Shown: in pieces, positions 1 through 10,500 of the stretch | Layout of the letters: every line of letters starts with the position of its first letter | Numbering within the stretch: the first letter of the stretch is position 1 | Source of the DNA: Meandrina meandrites | Taxonomy: Eukaryota > Cnidaria > Anthozoa > Scleractinia > Meandrinidae | Length of the DNA: 64,000 nt | Assembly (NCBI GenBank): GCA_963693305.1 | Contig: OY855908.1 | Span: 3,648,501 to 3,712,500 of the forward strand | Direction: 5' to 3' | The notes under the pieces: generated by a model | Databases searched by the model: none | What the model was told of the DNA's origin: nothing | What the model saw: the letters and a program-made list of their open reading frames with translations, nothing else | Position numbers and translations under genes: made by a program

Positions 1-1283
1 CAGTGCAGCTACTATTACCGGGGTCACCCAGACAAAGTTAACCAATCACAAAGCAGAACGGAAACAATAGATTTCAACATTTTTAACTTCAGCCAATAAA
101 ATGCTGAGTACAAAACAATGAAATTTCAACTTGTTCGTTCGGCACGAAAACAGATCGATACAAATTTTGGCTGTAAGGCACTGAGTTTCAATTAATTTCG
201 ATTGTATCCCTTTTGAACTTAATGAGTAGTTGTGACAGCAACATTTTGAAGGTAAATATTAGCATGATTAGCGTTGTTTATGAAAGAGAAGTTCGAAACA
301 GGGAAAGCAACGACCATACCATTTGTCTCAACTGTTGGTGGTACCATTTGGAAAATATATACAAGTAATGCTAGCGAGGGAAGACTTTCTTCATGGCATA
401 ACCTACCAGTGAAAGCTAAGATTCCAACTTTTTGTGTTTGAGTAAATAACAATACTGAAATTTCAATTTGTTCCCTCGTGAAGTCCGTGAAGCTTATGCA
501 GTTTGTGCTGAATATAGCATTAGCTAGCGTTGACGCTTAGATTTAAAAATTTGAGTAGTTTCACATGCTGTATAAATGAATGTCATTTGTCATGCAAGTT
601 TAATTTGCAAGAATCGATGTCAATCTCTGTGAAAGCAGTGAACGCGACGGCTTTTTGTTTGGCAAATTGTGTGGCAGAATTTGATTCTCAAAAAAAAAAA
701 TTAACCGCTGGCCGGTTCACTATTTTCTTGCAAATGTGACAATACAGGACACAGGACAAATTCCATTTACAGGAAAATTGGTTTTGTTTTCAACAGTGAC
801 TAGCATACAAGTGAAATTGCTCTATAAACTTTTCTTTCCAAAATAAATTCCTTCACAAGCTCAGTGTCGAGTTTTTGGTCTCGGAAGAGGAAACCATTGA
901 AGTGTTGAGATGCTAGAGAAAACCGGGTGGTGGTTAAGTTTGAAAATTCAAATACGCCACATATCGTGCAACAGTTGAGACCAGCAGTACGGTCGTTGCT
1001 TTCCCTGTTTCGAACTTCTCTTTCAGAAACATCGCTAATATTTACCTTCAAAATGTTGCTGTCACAACTAAAGGGATACAATCGAAATTAATTGAAAACT
1101 CAGTGCCTTACAGCCAAAATTTGTATCGATCTGTTTTCATGGCGAACGAACAAGTTGAAATTTCATTGTTCTGTACTCGGCATTTTATTGGCTGAAGTTA
1201 AAAATGTTGAAATCTATTGTTTCCGTTCTGCTTTGTGATTGGTTAACTTTGTCTGGGTGACCCCGGTAATAGTAGCCGCACTG
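1..1283. mobile_element. Long-TIR fold-back DNA element in a DCTN2 intron
   Basis: Bases 1 to about 345 and about 960 to 1283 are near-perfect inverted copies. The ends read CAGTGCAGCTACTATTACCG on the left and the complement of CAGTGCGGCTACTATTACCG on the right, and homology continues inwards through the stretch around 220-320 (complement around 1000-1070). The centre, roughly 350-960, is not paired. No transposase reading frame is visible, so the copy is non-autonomous. A CAGTG terminus fits hAT-type elements, but the left flank is outside the window and a target-site duplication cannot be tested. The left boundary may lie exactly at or just before base 1. Confidence 0.85.
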
Positions 1284-1570
1284 TAAACTTTATTTATGCC
1301 AAATGCAAACATTTTTAGAGGTCACCTCCCCCTGTTTTCAATGTTTAACCCCTCGTAGATGAGGACTGTTTGTGTGATATGTTTCGGAGCTCAACATCGA
1401 AAGGGGGAGAGGGAAGGAGAGAAAGAAATTTGGAAACTGTGCCAACACTTTTGACAAGGGTTGTAGCATCCCATCCATGGAAGGTAGGACTACACTTGCT
1501 GTAGGAACCACTAGCTTCTTTAATACCTGAATTTGCCGTGCTAAATTGATCAATTTTGTTATTTTTCCAG

Positions 1571-4500
1571 ACGCCTGCAGACTCAACTTGAAGCTTTCAA
1601 AACTGCTGAGGCAGCGGGAGGAAAACAAACTAAGGTTTTTACTCACTTTTCCTTCATCTTCTCTGTATCGTTCTATGACAACAGAAGGAATGACCCTTTT
1701 TACTAGTGTTTATGTTGTGTTCAAAAGTGAACCACATCTTTGGTTACATATGCATTCATCTCTAATTGGGAAGCTTACACAAAAAAGACTATCAAAAGAT
1801 GCCCCCATACATGTAAATAGCCACACCCCTAATTTTGAATAAAAAGATATGGCTTATCTTCACAGTTGTTAAGATAGTTTCCGCTGAACATTCGAACATT
1901 GAAGGCAAAAATAAAGATACCAAAAACAACTCGTAGCATGTAACAGTTTGAATGAGTTAAGAATGTATTGAAACTTTAGTTCTCAAGCTGACCCCGGGAG
2001 AGAAAAAAGGTTCTGAAGTTATCCATATTTTAGTTAAAACAGACGTTTCACATCAGTTCAAAACAAACTAACTACTAGGTTTGACATAAACTTTTTCAAG
2101 AATGCTTTAGAATTTAACCCTGGGGTCACTTATAGAAATGAATTTTAATATACAAAATGTTACCGTGCTTTGAGTAGATTTTTGGTAATGAATTTTTGCA
2201 TTTATTACCCGAACTGTCAACAGAATTTGTCTTGACTTATTTGATGAAGTTGAATGAATATTTGCATTACTTTGTTCGTACCCAAACTAAAATAGTCCAT
2301 TTTCCTGATTATTTGTAGAGTGATGATGGTTGTGTTACATATGAGTTGTTTTACAAGCCAGAACATGCAAAATTCAATCAGCTCTCAAAGGTATGTTCAC
2401 AAACTGGATATAACATTTTATTCTTTATTTTATTATCATAATTCTCTTTTTCTATTTCCATTCATATTGCTACTACAGCAATATGAATTAAGAGCCAGCC
2501 CCATGAGCAACAACCTGCAATAGACTTGCCTCCCATATAAAAAGAGAAGCTTTTAACTACTCACTCAGGGATGTAAAATTTCCAACAAAAAAAATTGTGT
2601 TGATTAGAGGGAAAAATTTTGGGTCACATTAGAGAGAAAGAGTTAACCAGACATGGCCTTTCAAATGGAAGAAATTGAAAAACAGTCAGGTTGCCAGGCA
2701 GTTATTTTTTCAGCCTTTCTCCATTATTTACATCCTGTATATTCTATAATGGTTCCTTTGTCAACCCTCCAAGTTAAGACCATTTTAGTTGCCATGGTGA
2801 CTAAAATTTTGGAGCTGGGGACTAAATTGGAACCGAAGTCACCAGCCTGGTGACTTAAATTGAGAAGTAATATATCTAACACGAGAGAGCGTGTTTCATC
2901 ACATTTCCAAACACTGAGAAGAGAGTTGAAAATACGACGCGGAGTATTTTTGTTGAACTTTGAGGTGTTTGGAAATGTGATGATACACTCTCTCGAGTGT
3001 TTGATATATCTTCTCAATCGAAACTAAAACTACGGAGAAAACAGAGAAATAAAATCATAAAAATCTATGCTAATTAAGATCAGATTTCCAAACTGCCTTC
3101 ACGGTTCTGATTTCCTTTGTTTTAACTAGATGAATTATTAATGAGTTTGAGAAGAAGGATTGAAAGCATGAGCTTAATTTAGCAACTGAAATTTTTCACT
3201 GGCAACCAAACTTGAGCAGTTGATGGCCAAATGGTCACTAAGGAAAAAAAATTAACTTGGAGGGTTGTTTGTTCTTTGGAAAAATAAGGATAAGCACTGG
3301 CCTCCCCAATGAGTGTGCAGTGTTTTGTTAGTGGTAACTCATCAAGCTATTTTGAAGTGTTCATTGACCGGTATTCTGGAGGGTCATGGGTTCGACTCCC
3401 GTTGGGGAACTCAGAAAATCTTTTTTCCGAGTTATTCGACTTGAGTTCTAACACTTCTCCATTTATGTTCATTTATAATTTATTTCTAGATCAGTGAAAT
3501 GGAGCAGCGGGTGCAAAAACTGGAGACAGTTCTAGGCAGTGACCCAACTCATTTGGTAATTTGTGATCTGTGTTTTCTTGCTTATGTAGCTTTTTGTTAA
3601 TTACGTTATATAGTTTTGTAACAAAGGGCATGTTTAACTGGAAGGTGATATGCCACATCTGGATCTGTGTTAGTAAGTCTCAAGTCACAAATCTACTCAA
3701 AGAACAGTAACAATTTGTATACTATTTGAAACATCTCACTGTAATTTATTTATATAAGTGACCCTGCAGTTAAATTCTATAGCATTCACCAGAAAGTTAA
3801 TGTCAAACCTTGTAAAAATGCTTAAAACTGATGTAAAACATAATGTTGTAACTAAAATACGGAGAACTTCAAATTCATTTTTCTCTTGCGGGGTCAGCTT
3901 GAGAGCTAAAGTTTCAATAAGTTCTTCTTAATTGTATTCAAACTGTTAACATGCTACGAGTTTCTTTGGTATCTTTATTTTTGCCTTTATTGCTCGATTG
4001 TTCAGCAGAAACCGTCTTAAAGTCTAGGAGACATTTGGACTTGTGTGCTGCTCAAAATATTGTCAATTGTTGCAATGTAGTAAAATATCTTTGATACTTC
4101 ACAGTCTTCCATAACTGCAGATCTTGAAATTAAGGAGAAAAATTTGTTGGTAAGTTCAATAATAATTTTCTGTCCTAGTTTACAAGTTGCCATGAAAATG
4201 TGTAAAATAGACAGTTAGCAAGGGTAGTAATCTGTAATTGACTAGAATCCCACTCGAGAGGAGGAGCAAAATAAATAGTTGATTTCAAAAGACCTTGTTC
4301 TTTGGCGTTGTGTTGTGGAAACTGCTGGAACTGATGAGCTTTAGGGCATCAAGTCCTAGAATTCATACGGTCTTGTTGAAAGCATTGAAAGTCAGATATT
4401 TGGATTCCCAATGCATAAATTATTTCAGAAAGTATTAACTTGCTCATGTATTTGCCAACTGGTATGCTTTTGAAGATGAGACAAATTACAATCAAAACTG

Positions 4501-7500
4501 CAAAGAGCATTTCATTTTAACACAAATCACTTGACCTTAACCTCTAAAGGAAAAGAACATTTGTGCAAATGCAGAATGTGGTCCATGTTGTTTGGATATT
4601 TCTGTTTAAAAAAAAAAACAGTATCGGAAGTTGCAGAGGAAATCTTCCATTCTTTAACGTTGAGAATTGAATTGGATAACCAAAACAATGTTGTATCAGT
4701 GGAAGTAGATAATGGTACCATCTTTGTAAGGGGACACCTCGGCCATTAACCCTTCAGGTCCCAAGAGTGACCAACATCAAATTTCTCCTTACAATATCAA
4801 TACTTCATTAAGAGAAAAGGTTATGAGAATTAATAAAGTGATCACCAAAGGGAAATTGCTTTGATCTTTTAACAAATTCTTCCAACTTATAGTATAAGAA
4901 AATGTATCAAGATCAGACAGGAGAATTTGTATGTTGATATTGTGGCCTAAAGGATTAAGGATAGTAACAACTTAAATTGTTTCTGTGTACATATTCTGTG
5001 CATTGATGCTTGTTTTCCATGATTTGATGCAATTGATACTGTTACAATTTTTCTTATATTGTTTTACTGTAGGCAGCATGCTTTTAGCAAATGTAAATCC
5101 TGCAAAAGGCTAAATCAGATAAACTACACAGGTTTACTCAGGTTTACTGATAGAGGGTCCATATATCATGCACAGAATGTGCGCACTCGAACAAAACAAG
5201 GAAGCATCCTTAACCATGTCACTTTTATCCTAAATGTGATCAATACTTGACTTTTCATTACTTTCATGTAACAAACCTCCAAAGTCGGGCTGTGGGAGTA
5301 TTTGATCTTGATCACCAAGCACCAAATTCTCCCATGGAAAATTATGTAAAAATCATGAAAAATATTAATGAGAATTTAATAAAGATTGATGTTTGCATTT
5401 ACAGTGAGCTATCTTTTGTTGACAGGCTGCAGCATCAGCTCTTGAGGCCAAAGTTGCTTTGCTAGATGCCAACCATATTGAGCATGTTGATGCACGTTTG
5501 CAGGTAATCTGTTCCAGCTTTTGTACTGCTGTATTGGCTATATTAAATTCATTTAATTTGACGTGTTGAATGATTCAAAATCCTTTTTGAAACCCAGTGG
5601 TGTTAATTTTTGGCTTCCAATTCCCATAGTCTTTCTGGACTTTTGACAAACTAAGAGTATATGTCACTAAAATTACACTTTTTTGACTTGTGTGTGCCAT
5701 TTTCTGGCCCTTTTACACCCCTCTCAAACACAATTTTATTAGCCATTGTGTATTAATAATATTTGTAACAGTTTTCAATTTGGAGGTCATAGAATTGAAC
5801 TAAATCATGGAGTTTTTGTTGTAATGTTTTTGTGCAAGCCATTTATCTTGAGGTTTTCTTCTAATATTGTATCAGACAATTCGAACAACTAATGGAAAGA
5901 AAAGTTAGATTGAGAAATTGGGAGGTAAAGTTGCAGTTTCTGCCCAAGTGAGGCAAATCCAAGAGAAATTTCCTTTGGCTCAAGTTAACTTAAAAAAACT
6001 AAGGGTCCAAGAGATTGAGATTCCAGTGTTGTTCGCAAAAATCTAAGGAAAAACAGTGTTGAATGAAGAAATACCTGTCAACAAATACCAGGAAAAGATC
6101 AATCATATGTCAAAGATGGTGGAAACAATGTTCATTATATTAAAGTGCTAAAATTGCAGGTAAGACGTCAAAAGTGAGTTTACGTTCGACGAAGAAGACT
6201 CCTAAAAGCTTGACTTTGGATTTCTTTCAAAAAACTTTTTTTCAAAAATTTGAGTTGCTAAACTCAGGGTGCAGCTTATCTGCGGGTGCGGCTTATCTGC
6301 TGGTGTTTACAGTATCTTATTTCTTATTCTAGGGAATATTGCATCATGTTAGTGTTCTGACAGAGAAAAAGGAAGAAGCTGAAAATGCAGCTAAGCAGAG
6401 CAAGGTGAATAGAAACTTGATGAGCATGATAAACATATTGTTCAGCCATATACAAGCTATTTATATCAGGCTGTGCCAAGAGTGCTTCCTAACAGTGACA
6501 AGGGATGGGAGGAAGAGGAGATAAAGGTATGGGTAGCCTGTACAGGCCCATAGCCAGGATTTTGCATGGGGGGTGCGCATGAGCGCCTCTGGTACTTAAT
6601 CCTGAGCACCGCAGGTGTGAGAACTTAGTGGGGGTGACATTATCTTAGACAGCATTTTGTGCGTTTTAAAGACAGTTTGTTAGGAAACAGGGCAAGTTAA
6701 AGTGAAGGACATTTGGAACACAGGTAGAATGTATCACTGAAATTAACAGAATCACACAATTTGGTCCAAAATATACCACCCGAATCTACAAATGGTGGAC
6801 CTTCAACCCAAAGGACTACCGGTATATTGAATGTAAATAGTTGAGGCACAGAAATACCACTTCCCTTCGTTTAATATTTGTTATATTTTTTTTTACAATA
6901 AGCGGACTTCCAAGGCTCGTGGGGAGGGGGGAGGGGGTGCGGATGCACCCATCACATCCCCCCTCCCTACGGGCCTGCTGTAGCCAGAATTTCAGGCCTC
7001 CTGCTCCCCCAAATTTCTTGTTGAAGTAAATCAAATGCTTTATGCCTGATGTTTGTAATAATAATGTATCTTATTTGTTTTATTTTTAAGGTTACAGAGC
7101 TTTATGATCTGATGAACAAGTGGGATTCCTTTGTAGATGTTGTCCCAGATCTGGTATGTGTTGTCAAACTTCACAATCAATCAGGCATTAACATAATACA
7201 CAATTAAGCCATTTTCAATGATGGCAAAAGTGATATCTTGGTTGCACATTTTTAATCATGCTGTTTTTCAGCAGCCTTATTTTAAAAAATACTTAAAAAT
7301 TGTCCAAAAAAATGTTCCTATTATGATAAAGAAATTGACAAGCAAAAAAGTCTCAGTGAGTGTTAATGAGGGATATTGAAGCAAACAAGTAAAAGAACAC
7401 ATCATCTGCAGGATCATTACTGTTTGGTGTCTTTTTACTTTTAGATAACAAGACTGCAGTCCTTGAAAGCTCTGCACGAACAAGGTACAGGCCATAACAT

Positions 7501-9126
7501 TTCCGAAAAGCTTGTTAACTCGAGCATCTTCCATAAGATTCTTGCATGAAACCAAACTAAGAGAGTAACTTTAACCTTACTTCAAGTTTGATTGTGATTT
7601 CAGGAGAAGAAAGATTTCTTAAAAAAACAACAACAAATAAATCGACTTTGTTTAGCAAGGGTAGCACGTAACAGGATTGCGACTGAAAAACCTGTGGCCC
7701 TTGAATTCCCCAATCGAATTGGAATTTAGAAGTGTTGGTTTTTGTGGAGGGAGGAAAACCGGAGAACCCGGACAAACACCCTCGGAGCAAGGACGAGAAC
7801 CAACAACATACTCAACGCACATTTGACGCTGGGTCTGGGAATCGAACCCGGGCCACATTGGTGGGAAGCAAGTGCCATCATCACTGCACTATCCCTGGGC
7901 TATCCCTACTCCCCCCAACTAAGGGGAGTTGTCATTCTATAATACCTAGTATGAGCGGAATGCTAGGCTTTAGGCAAATTTTGAATGCGTGATGCATATG
8001 GACTCATCATGATATCGCTGGCTTCACATAATTTGGTGTATCACCTGTTACCATCCTTCTTTTTCTTCAGACCAAAGTATGTCATTCATATTCCATGCTC
8101 TATGTCTAGACTTGGTCAACACATTAGAACAACTGTGTGATACTACCCAGAAATAGTTTTTGAGAAGGGCTTCAAATTTCCTTTGTTAATGCATAGTCGA
8201 TTAACTATGGTTAATGACAAAAATTTCCAGAATTCCAAGCCAAAGTGCACAAACAACCATACCCTGTTTTCAGACCAAAATAATCAAAATATTTGCCGCA
8301 TTCCAGACCAAAACGGTTAAAAAGTCATACCCTTAGCTATAAAGCGGGAGTGTTACTCCCTCTCCCCCCGCGTTCCTCCCTACCCCCGACCCCGCCCCAA
8401 AGGAAACGGTTGACATATTTACATCTTAACGACAATTTTCTTTTGCTTTGACATTTTTTAGTTTTATTAATACTTTTCTATTCCATTCATTACAGCAAGT
8501 CAATTTGGTCAGTCGCTATTAGAGCTTGACTCGTCCCAGTCTGCTTTAGACAGTCAGATGCACGGCCAAGCGAAACTCCTTAACGAGGTGAATATTTGTG
8601 AATTTATTTTAATGAATCTTTTCTTGACAAATCCTTTTTGCTCCCGGTAGATCGATGGGCTAACGCTCGAAACGTCACTTTCCACAAGGCAGTAAATTTG
8701 CTTTTTCCGGCCCACGCCGCCACAAGCATGAAGCGACGTGGAGAATATTGCTACCCCAACCCCGATGGGATGTTAGTACTTCGCAGGGTACCCCTCCCCA
8801 GCACTTTTCAAGGTTGCCTGAAAATTAGTCAGGGAGGCACTGTGAGGGTTCTGTGTCTGGCCCAAGAGCACAACACAGTTACCTCGTTGTGCCTCTATTT
8901 TAAGATCGTTGAACGCGCTAAAAGAACCTCGGGAAAACTGTAAGTGAACGCGAGGGGTGGACATCTATTTTGGGTTAAAAAAAATTCAATTTAAGTGAAT
9001 CTAATTTTTGACTTTCAGTTGGAAGCCAGCTTCAGGTCCAATGTGGCAGTCATTGAAGCTAACTGTGAACGAGTTGAAGCGCGTGTAAATGCTCTTCTTG
9101 AAAAATTCGAAACTAAAGGACGGTGA
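1571..9126 (+). CDS. DCTN2: Dynactin subunit 2 (dynamitin), C-terminal part, ten exons
   Basis: Dynamitin is the p50 subunit of dynactin, the cofactor that links dynein to cargo. Exons: 1571-1634, 2319-2390, 3490-3555, 4105-4149, 5426-5503, 6333-6404, 7091-7153, 7445-7484, 8496-8587, 9019-9126 (stop TGA 9124-9126). All are bounded by AG/GT and join in one frame. The product is about 233 residues and aligns along its whole length with the C-terminal half of animal dynamitin: the VTYELFYKPEHAKFNQL segment, MEQRVQKLETVLG, ALEAKVALLD, the LQSLKALHEQASQFGQ segment and the closing heptad region ending in ALLEKFETKGR. It is almost entirely coiled-coil, as in the family. The N-terminal exons, including the start, are upstream of the window. 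Introns carry several repeats, including an inverted pair around exons 2319-2390 and 3490-3555. The family assignment is secure. Confidence 0.95.
1867..2181 (-). repeat. Dispersed ~320 bp repeat, copy 1 (inverted relative to 3687-4022)
   Basis: The reverse complement of this stretch matches 3687-4022 over its full length, with scattered substitutions and small gaps. Shared landmarks are AAATCTACTCAAAG at one end, ATAAGTGACC, GGGGTCAGCTTGAGA, ACATGCTACGAGTT and TGGTATCTTTATTTTTGCCT. It lies in the DCTN2 intron before the exon at 2319. No reading frame or terminal motif identifies the family. Confidence 0.8.
2855..3022. mobile_element. Short fold-back MITE in a DCTN2 intron
   Basis: A left arm beginning TAAATTGAGAAGTAATATAT and a right arm that is its approximate complement (ending GATATATCTTCTCAATCG) enclose a short centre. 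Inner paired segments include CATCACATTTCCAAACA against TGTTTGGAAATGTGATG. Arms are about 70 bp with a few mismatches. It is non-coding. Confidence 0.75.
3366..3460 (+). repeat. Possible tRNA-derived SINE fragment
   Basis: The stretch holds GGTCATGGGTTCGACTCCCG, in which GGTTCGACTCC matches the tRNA pol III B box, followed by a non-tRNA tail. The upstream A-box part is weak. It lies immediately before the DCTN2 exon at 3490. A degenerate SINE head is the likeliest reading; the copy is too short to be sure. Confidence 0.4.
3687..4022 (+). repeat. Dispersed ~335 bp repeat, copy 2
   Basis: This is the inverted partner of 1867-2181, in the DCTN2 intron after exon 3490-3555. The two copies could pair in the pre-mRNA and enclose the exons at 2319-2390 and 3490-3555 in the loop. 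Divergence between copies is roughly one base in five to eight by eye. Confidence 0.8.
4747..4960 (+). repeat. Interspersed repeat (TAACCCTTCAGGTCC family), copy A
   Basis: It starts TTAACCCTTCAGGTCCCAAG, then GTGACCAACATCAAATTTCT and CTCCTTACAATATCAATAC. Related sequence occurs at 39783-39960 and, inverted, at 42450-42660. The inverted ends (TAACCCTT and AAGGRTTA-like) suggest a small non-autonomous DNA element. It lies within a DCTN2 intron. Confidence 0.65.
5930..6313. repeat. Decayed transposon-like segment
   Basis: Bases 5930-6160 read partly as protein (for example GGKVAVSAQVRQIQEKFPLA and NEEIPVNKYQEKINHMSKM) but are broken by stops. The segment ends at 6260-6313 with two copies of a GTGCRGCTTATCTGC motif and TTTACAGTA. 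The motif resembles terminal repeats of pogo/Tigger-like elements in general style. No catalytic motif is readable, so the family is a guess. Confidence 0.35.
6540..7005. repeat. GC-rich interspersed repeat with fold-back G/C tracts
   Basis: It begins near TACAGGCCCATAGCCAGGAT, contains GGGGGTGCGCATGAGCG, and ends in a hairpin-forming stretch at 6905-6990 (GTGGGGAGGGGGGAGGGGGT opposite ATCCCCCCTCCCTACGGGCC). Similar TAGGCAGG/CCGTAGG flanks with long G and C runs recur at 12400-12480. It is non-coding and lies inside the DCTN2 intron between the exons at 6333 and 7091. Confidence 0.55.
7695..7905 (-). mobile_element. tRNA-derived SINE, family 1, minus-strand copy
   Basis: Read on the minus strand it contains GTGATGATGGCACTTGC, then CCCGGGTTCGATTCCCAGAC (pol III B box), then TTGTTGGTTCTCGTCCTTG and GTCCGGGTTCTCCGGTTTTC. 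The same order and tail occur on the plus strand at 27795-27975. It sits in the DCTN2 intron before exon 8496-8587. Confidence 0.8.
8716..8895 (-). mobile_element. SINE family 2 fragment (V-SINE-like tail)
   Basis: It shares ACAAGCATGAAGCGAC, the GATGGGATG stretch, GGAGGCACTGTGAG and the CCAAGAGCACAACACAG segment with 24690-24915 and 55680-55858. On the minus strand the core reads CTTGGGC-like followed by CACAGTGCCTCC, which resembles the conserved centre of V-SINEs. The tRNA head is missing here. Confidence 0.65.
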
Positions 9127-10500
9127 TGGAGAAATGATGAGGATGATGATGATGATGCATAGCTACTTAACAGAAAATTTAGAAAAAAGTAATGGTCTCA
9201 ATGGTATATTAACGGTATTTTGGAGAAAGTGGAATGTTTGTCTCCATGGTGCCTTAACGCTTGCGTAGTTTTTATTGTCGTTAATTTCGCGAGGCGTTTA
9301 AGTTTCGTGACAGTTTAAGCCGGGAAAATTTATCCTTAAAAAGAAAAGACAAATATTATCTGCGTGGCTCAACAACGCATATCGGAAATTATTTCCTCGC
9401 CAAGTTTTAACCGGGCAGATAAACAAATTATTAGTCTTAGTCTTTCAGCCTTTGTTGTCTTTGTTTGGGTTCGTCACTCGACGCTCCTGGGAGCGAAGCA
9501 GACTAGCAAATTCTTACCGCGCGGTATTTGCACGGATGTCACGCAATTCTTCTTGAACAGTGTTGCGTGACATCCCAATCATCTAGTCTTTCCGTGAGAA
9601 GGGGATTGGGATCGGGGCGGGGTAGGAGGGAACCAGTTAGGCAAATTCTCGGAGAATTTCCTGGAGAGCTTGCGACTCTTATTACGCAATCAAAAGAAAG
9701 CGCGAGCATTCCAACTCGAAAATGGCTGTTTTTGTTACAAGGAATGCTGTTTATGAGAATTGTACTGTTTAGAGAGATTTCTCGGTCAAAGAGGGTATTT
9801 ATTCTGTCGGTTCGTTGAACCGGCTATCTGTATAAGGAAAAGCATAATGGAATTAGGGAAATTATAGGTGGTTTCATGTAGGTACAGTTGTCCCAGTAAG
9901 AAAGATTTTATTTCTCGTTCTTAGGTACCTTTTAAACATTATTTAGAAATTGATAAAGCCTATTTAGCGATATCTGGTAGTGTATGGCTCTGTAACTAGA
10001 ATAAAAGACAATAAACTTAACAACCGAAAAATTGTTGTGTCTTCTTTTTCGTCTCAGGGGCCCGTTTCTCGAAACCCCCGGAAACTTATCGGGCCCGCAA
10101 AGCCATTTTTAGTTATCTGTATCTTAAAAACAGAGAGGTGTGTAGTCCTGAAACTTTGTATGAAGAGAACCTCTGTTCATATTAACAATATCATGGAATA
10201 AAACAGCTCTGTAATCGTAAGGTTCAAGATTTTGCCAAATAATTTATCATATGTGATCAGTTCCCTTACTCTCCTAACCTTTATTGTGTATACTATAAGG
10301 AGAAGCTATATTTCGATCACTCTAATTCAAGTTGCCCCACCCCTCGAATTCCAATTTAGGCGTCACACGACATTCGCGTAATTTGGGCTTAAACACTTGT
10401 TTTGACCTACCCACCTTTTCACGTTGCTAAATTAAACTATTTAGTCTACAAAATGGCTTTAAAAGGGTTTCATAAAAAATAGCTAAGGAAAAAGAGCAAG
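9127..10500 (+). other. DCTN2 3' UTR and spacer before the next gene
   Basis: No exon-like frame is visible. Two AATAAA signals at 10000-10005 and 10010-10015 are the best candidates for DCTN2 polyadenylation. A hairpin GATGTCACGCAATTC...GTTGCGTGACATC lies at 9536-9575 within the UTR, and a small dispersed repeat starting GGGGCCCGTTTCTCG lies at 10058-10102. The promoter of the gene starting at 10501 should lie in 10100-10500, but no TATA box is convincing. Confidence 0.6.
10000..10015 (+). promoter_or_regulatory. Candidate DCTN2 poly(A) signals
   Basis: Two overlapping-distance AATAAA hexamers lie about 875 bases after the DCTN2 stop and are followed within 25 bases by a GT/T-rich stretch (TTGTTGTGTCTTC). 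This is the usual arrangement for cleavage and polyadenylation. Confidence 0.6.
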
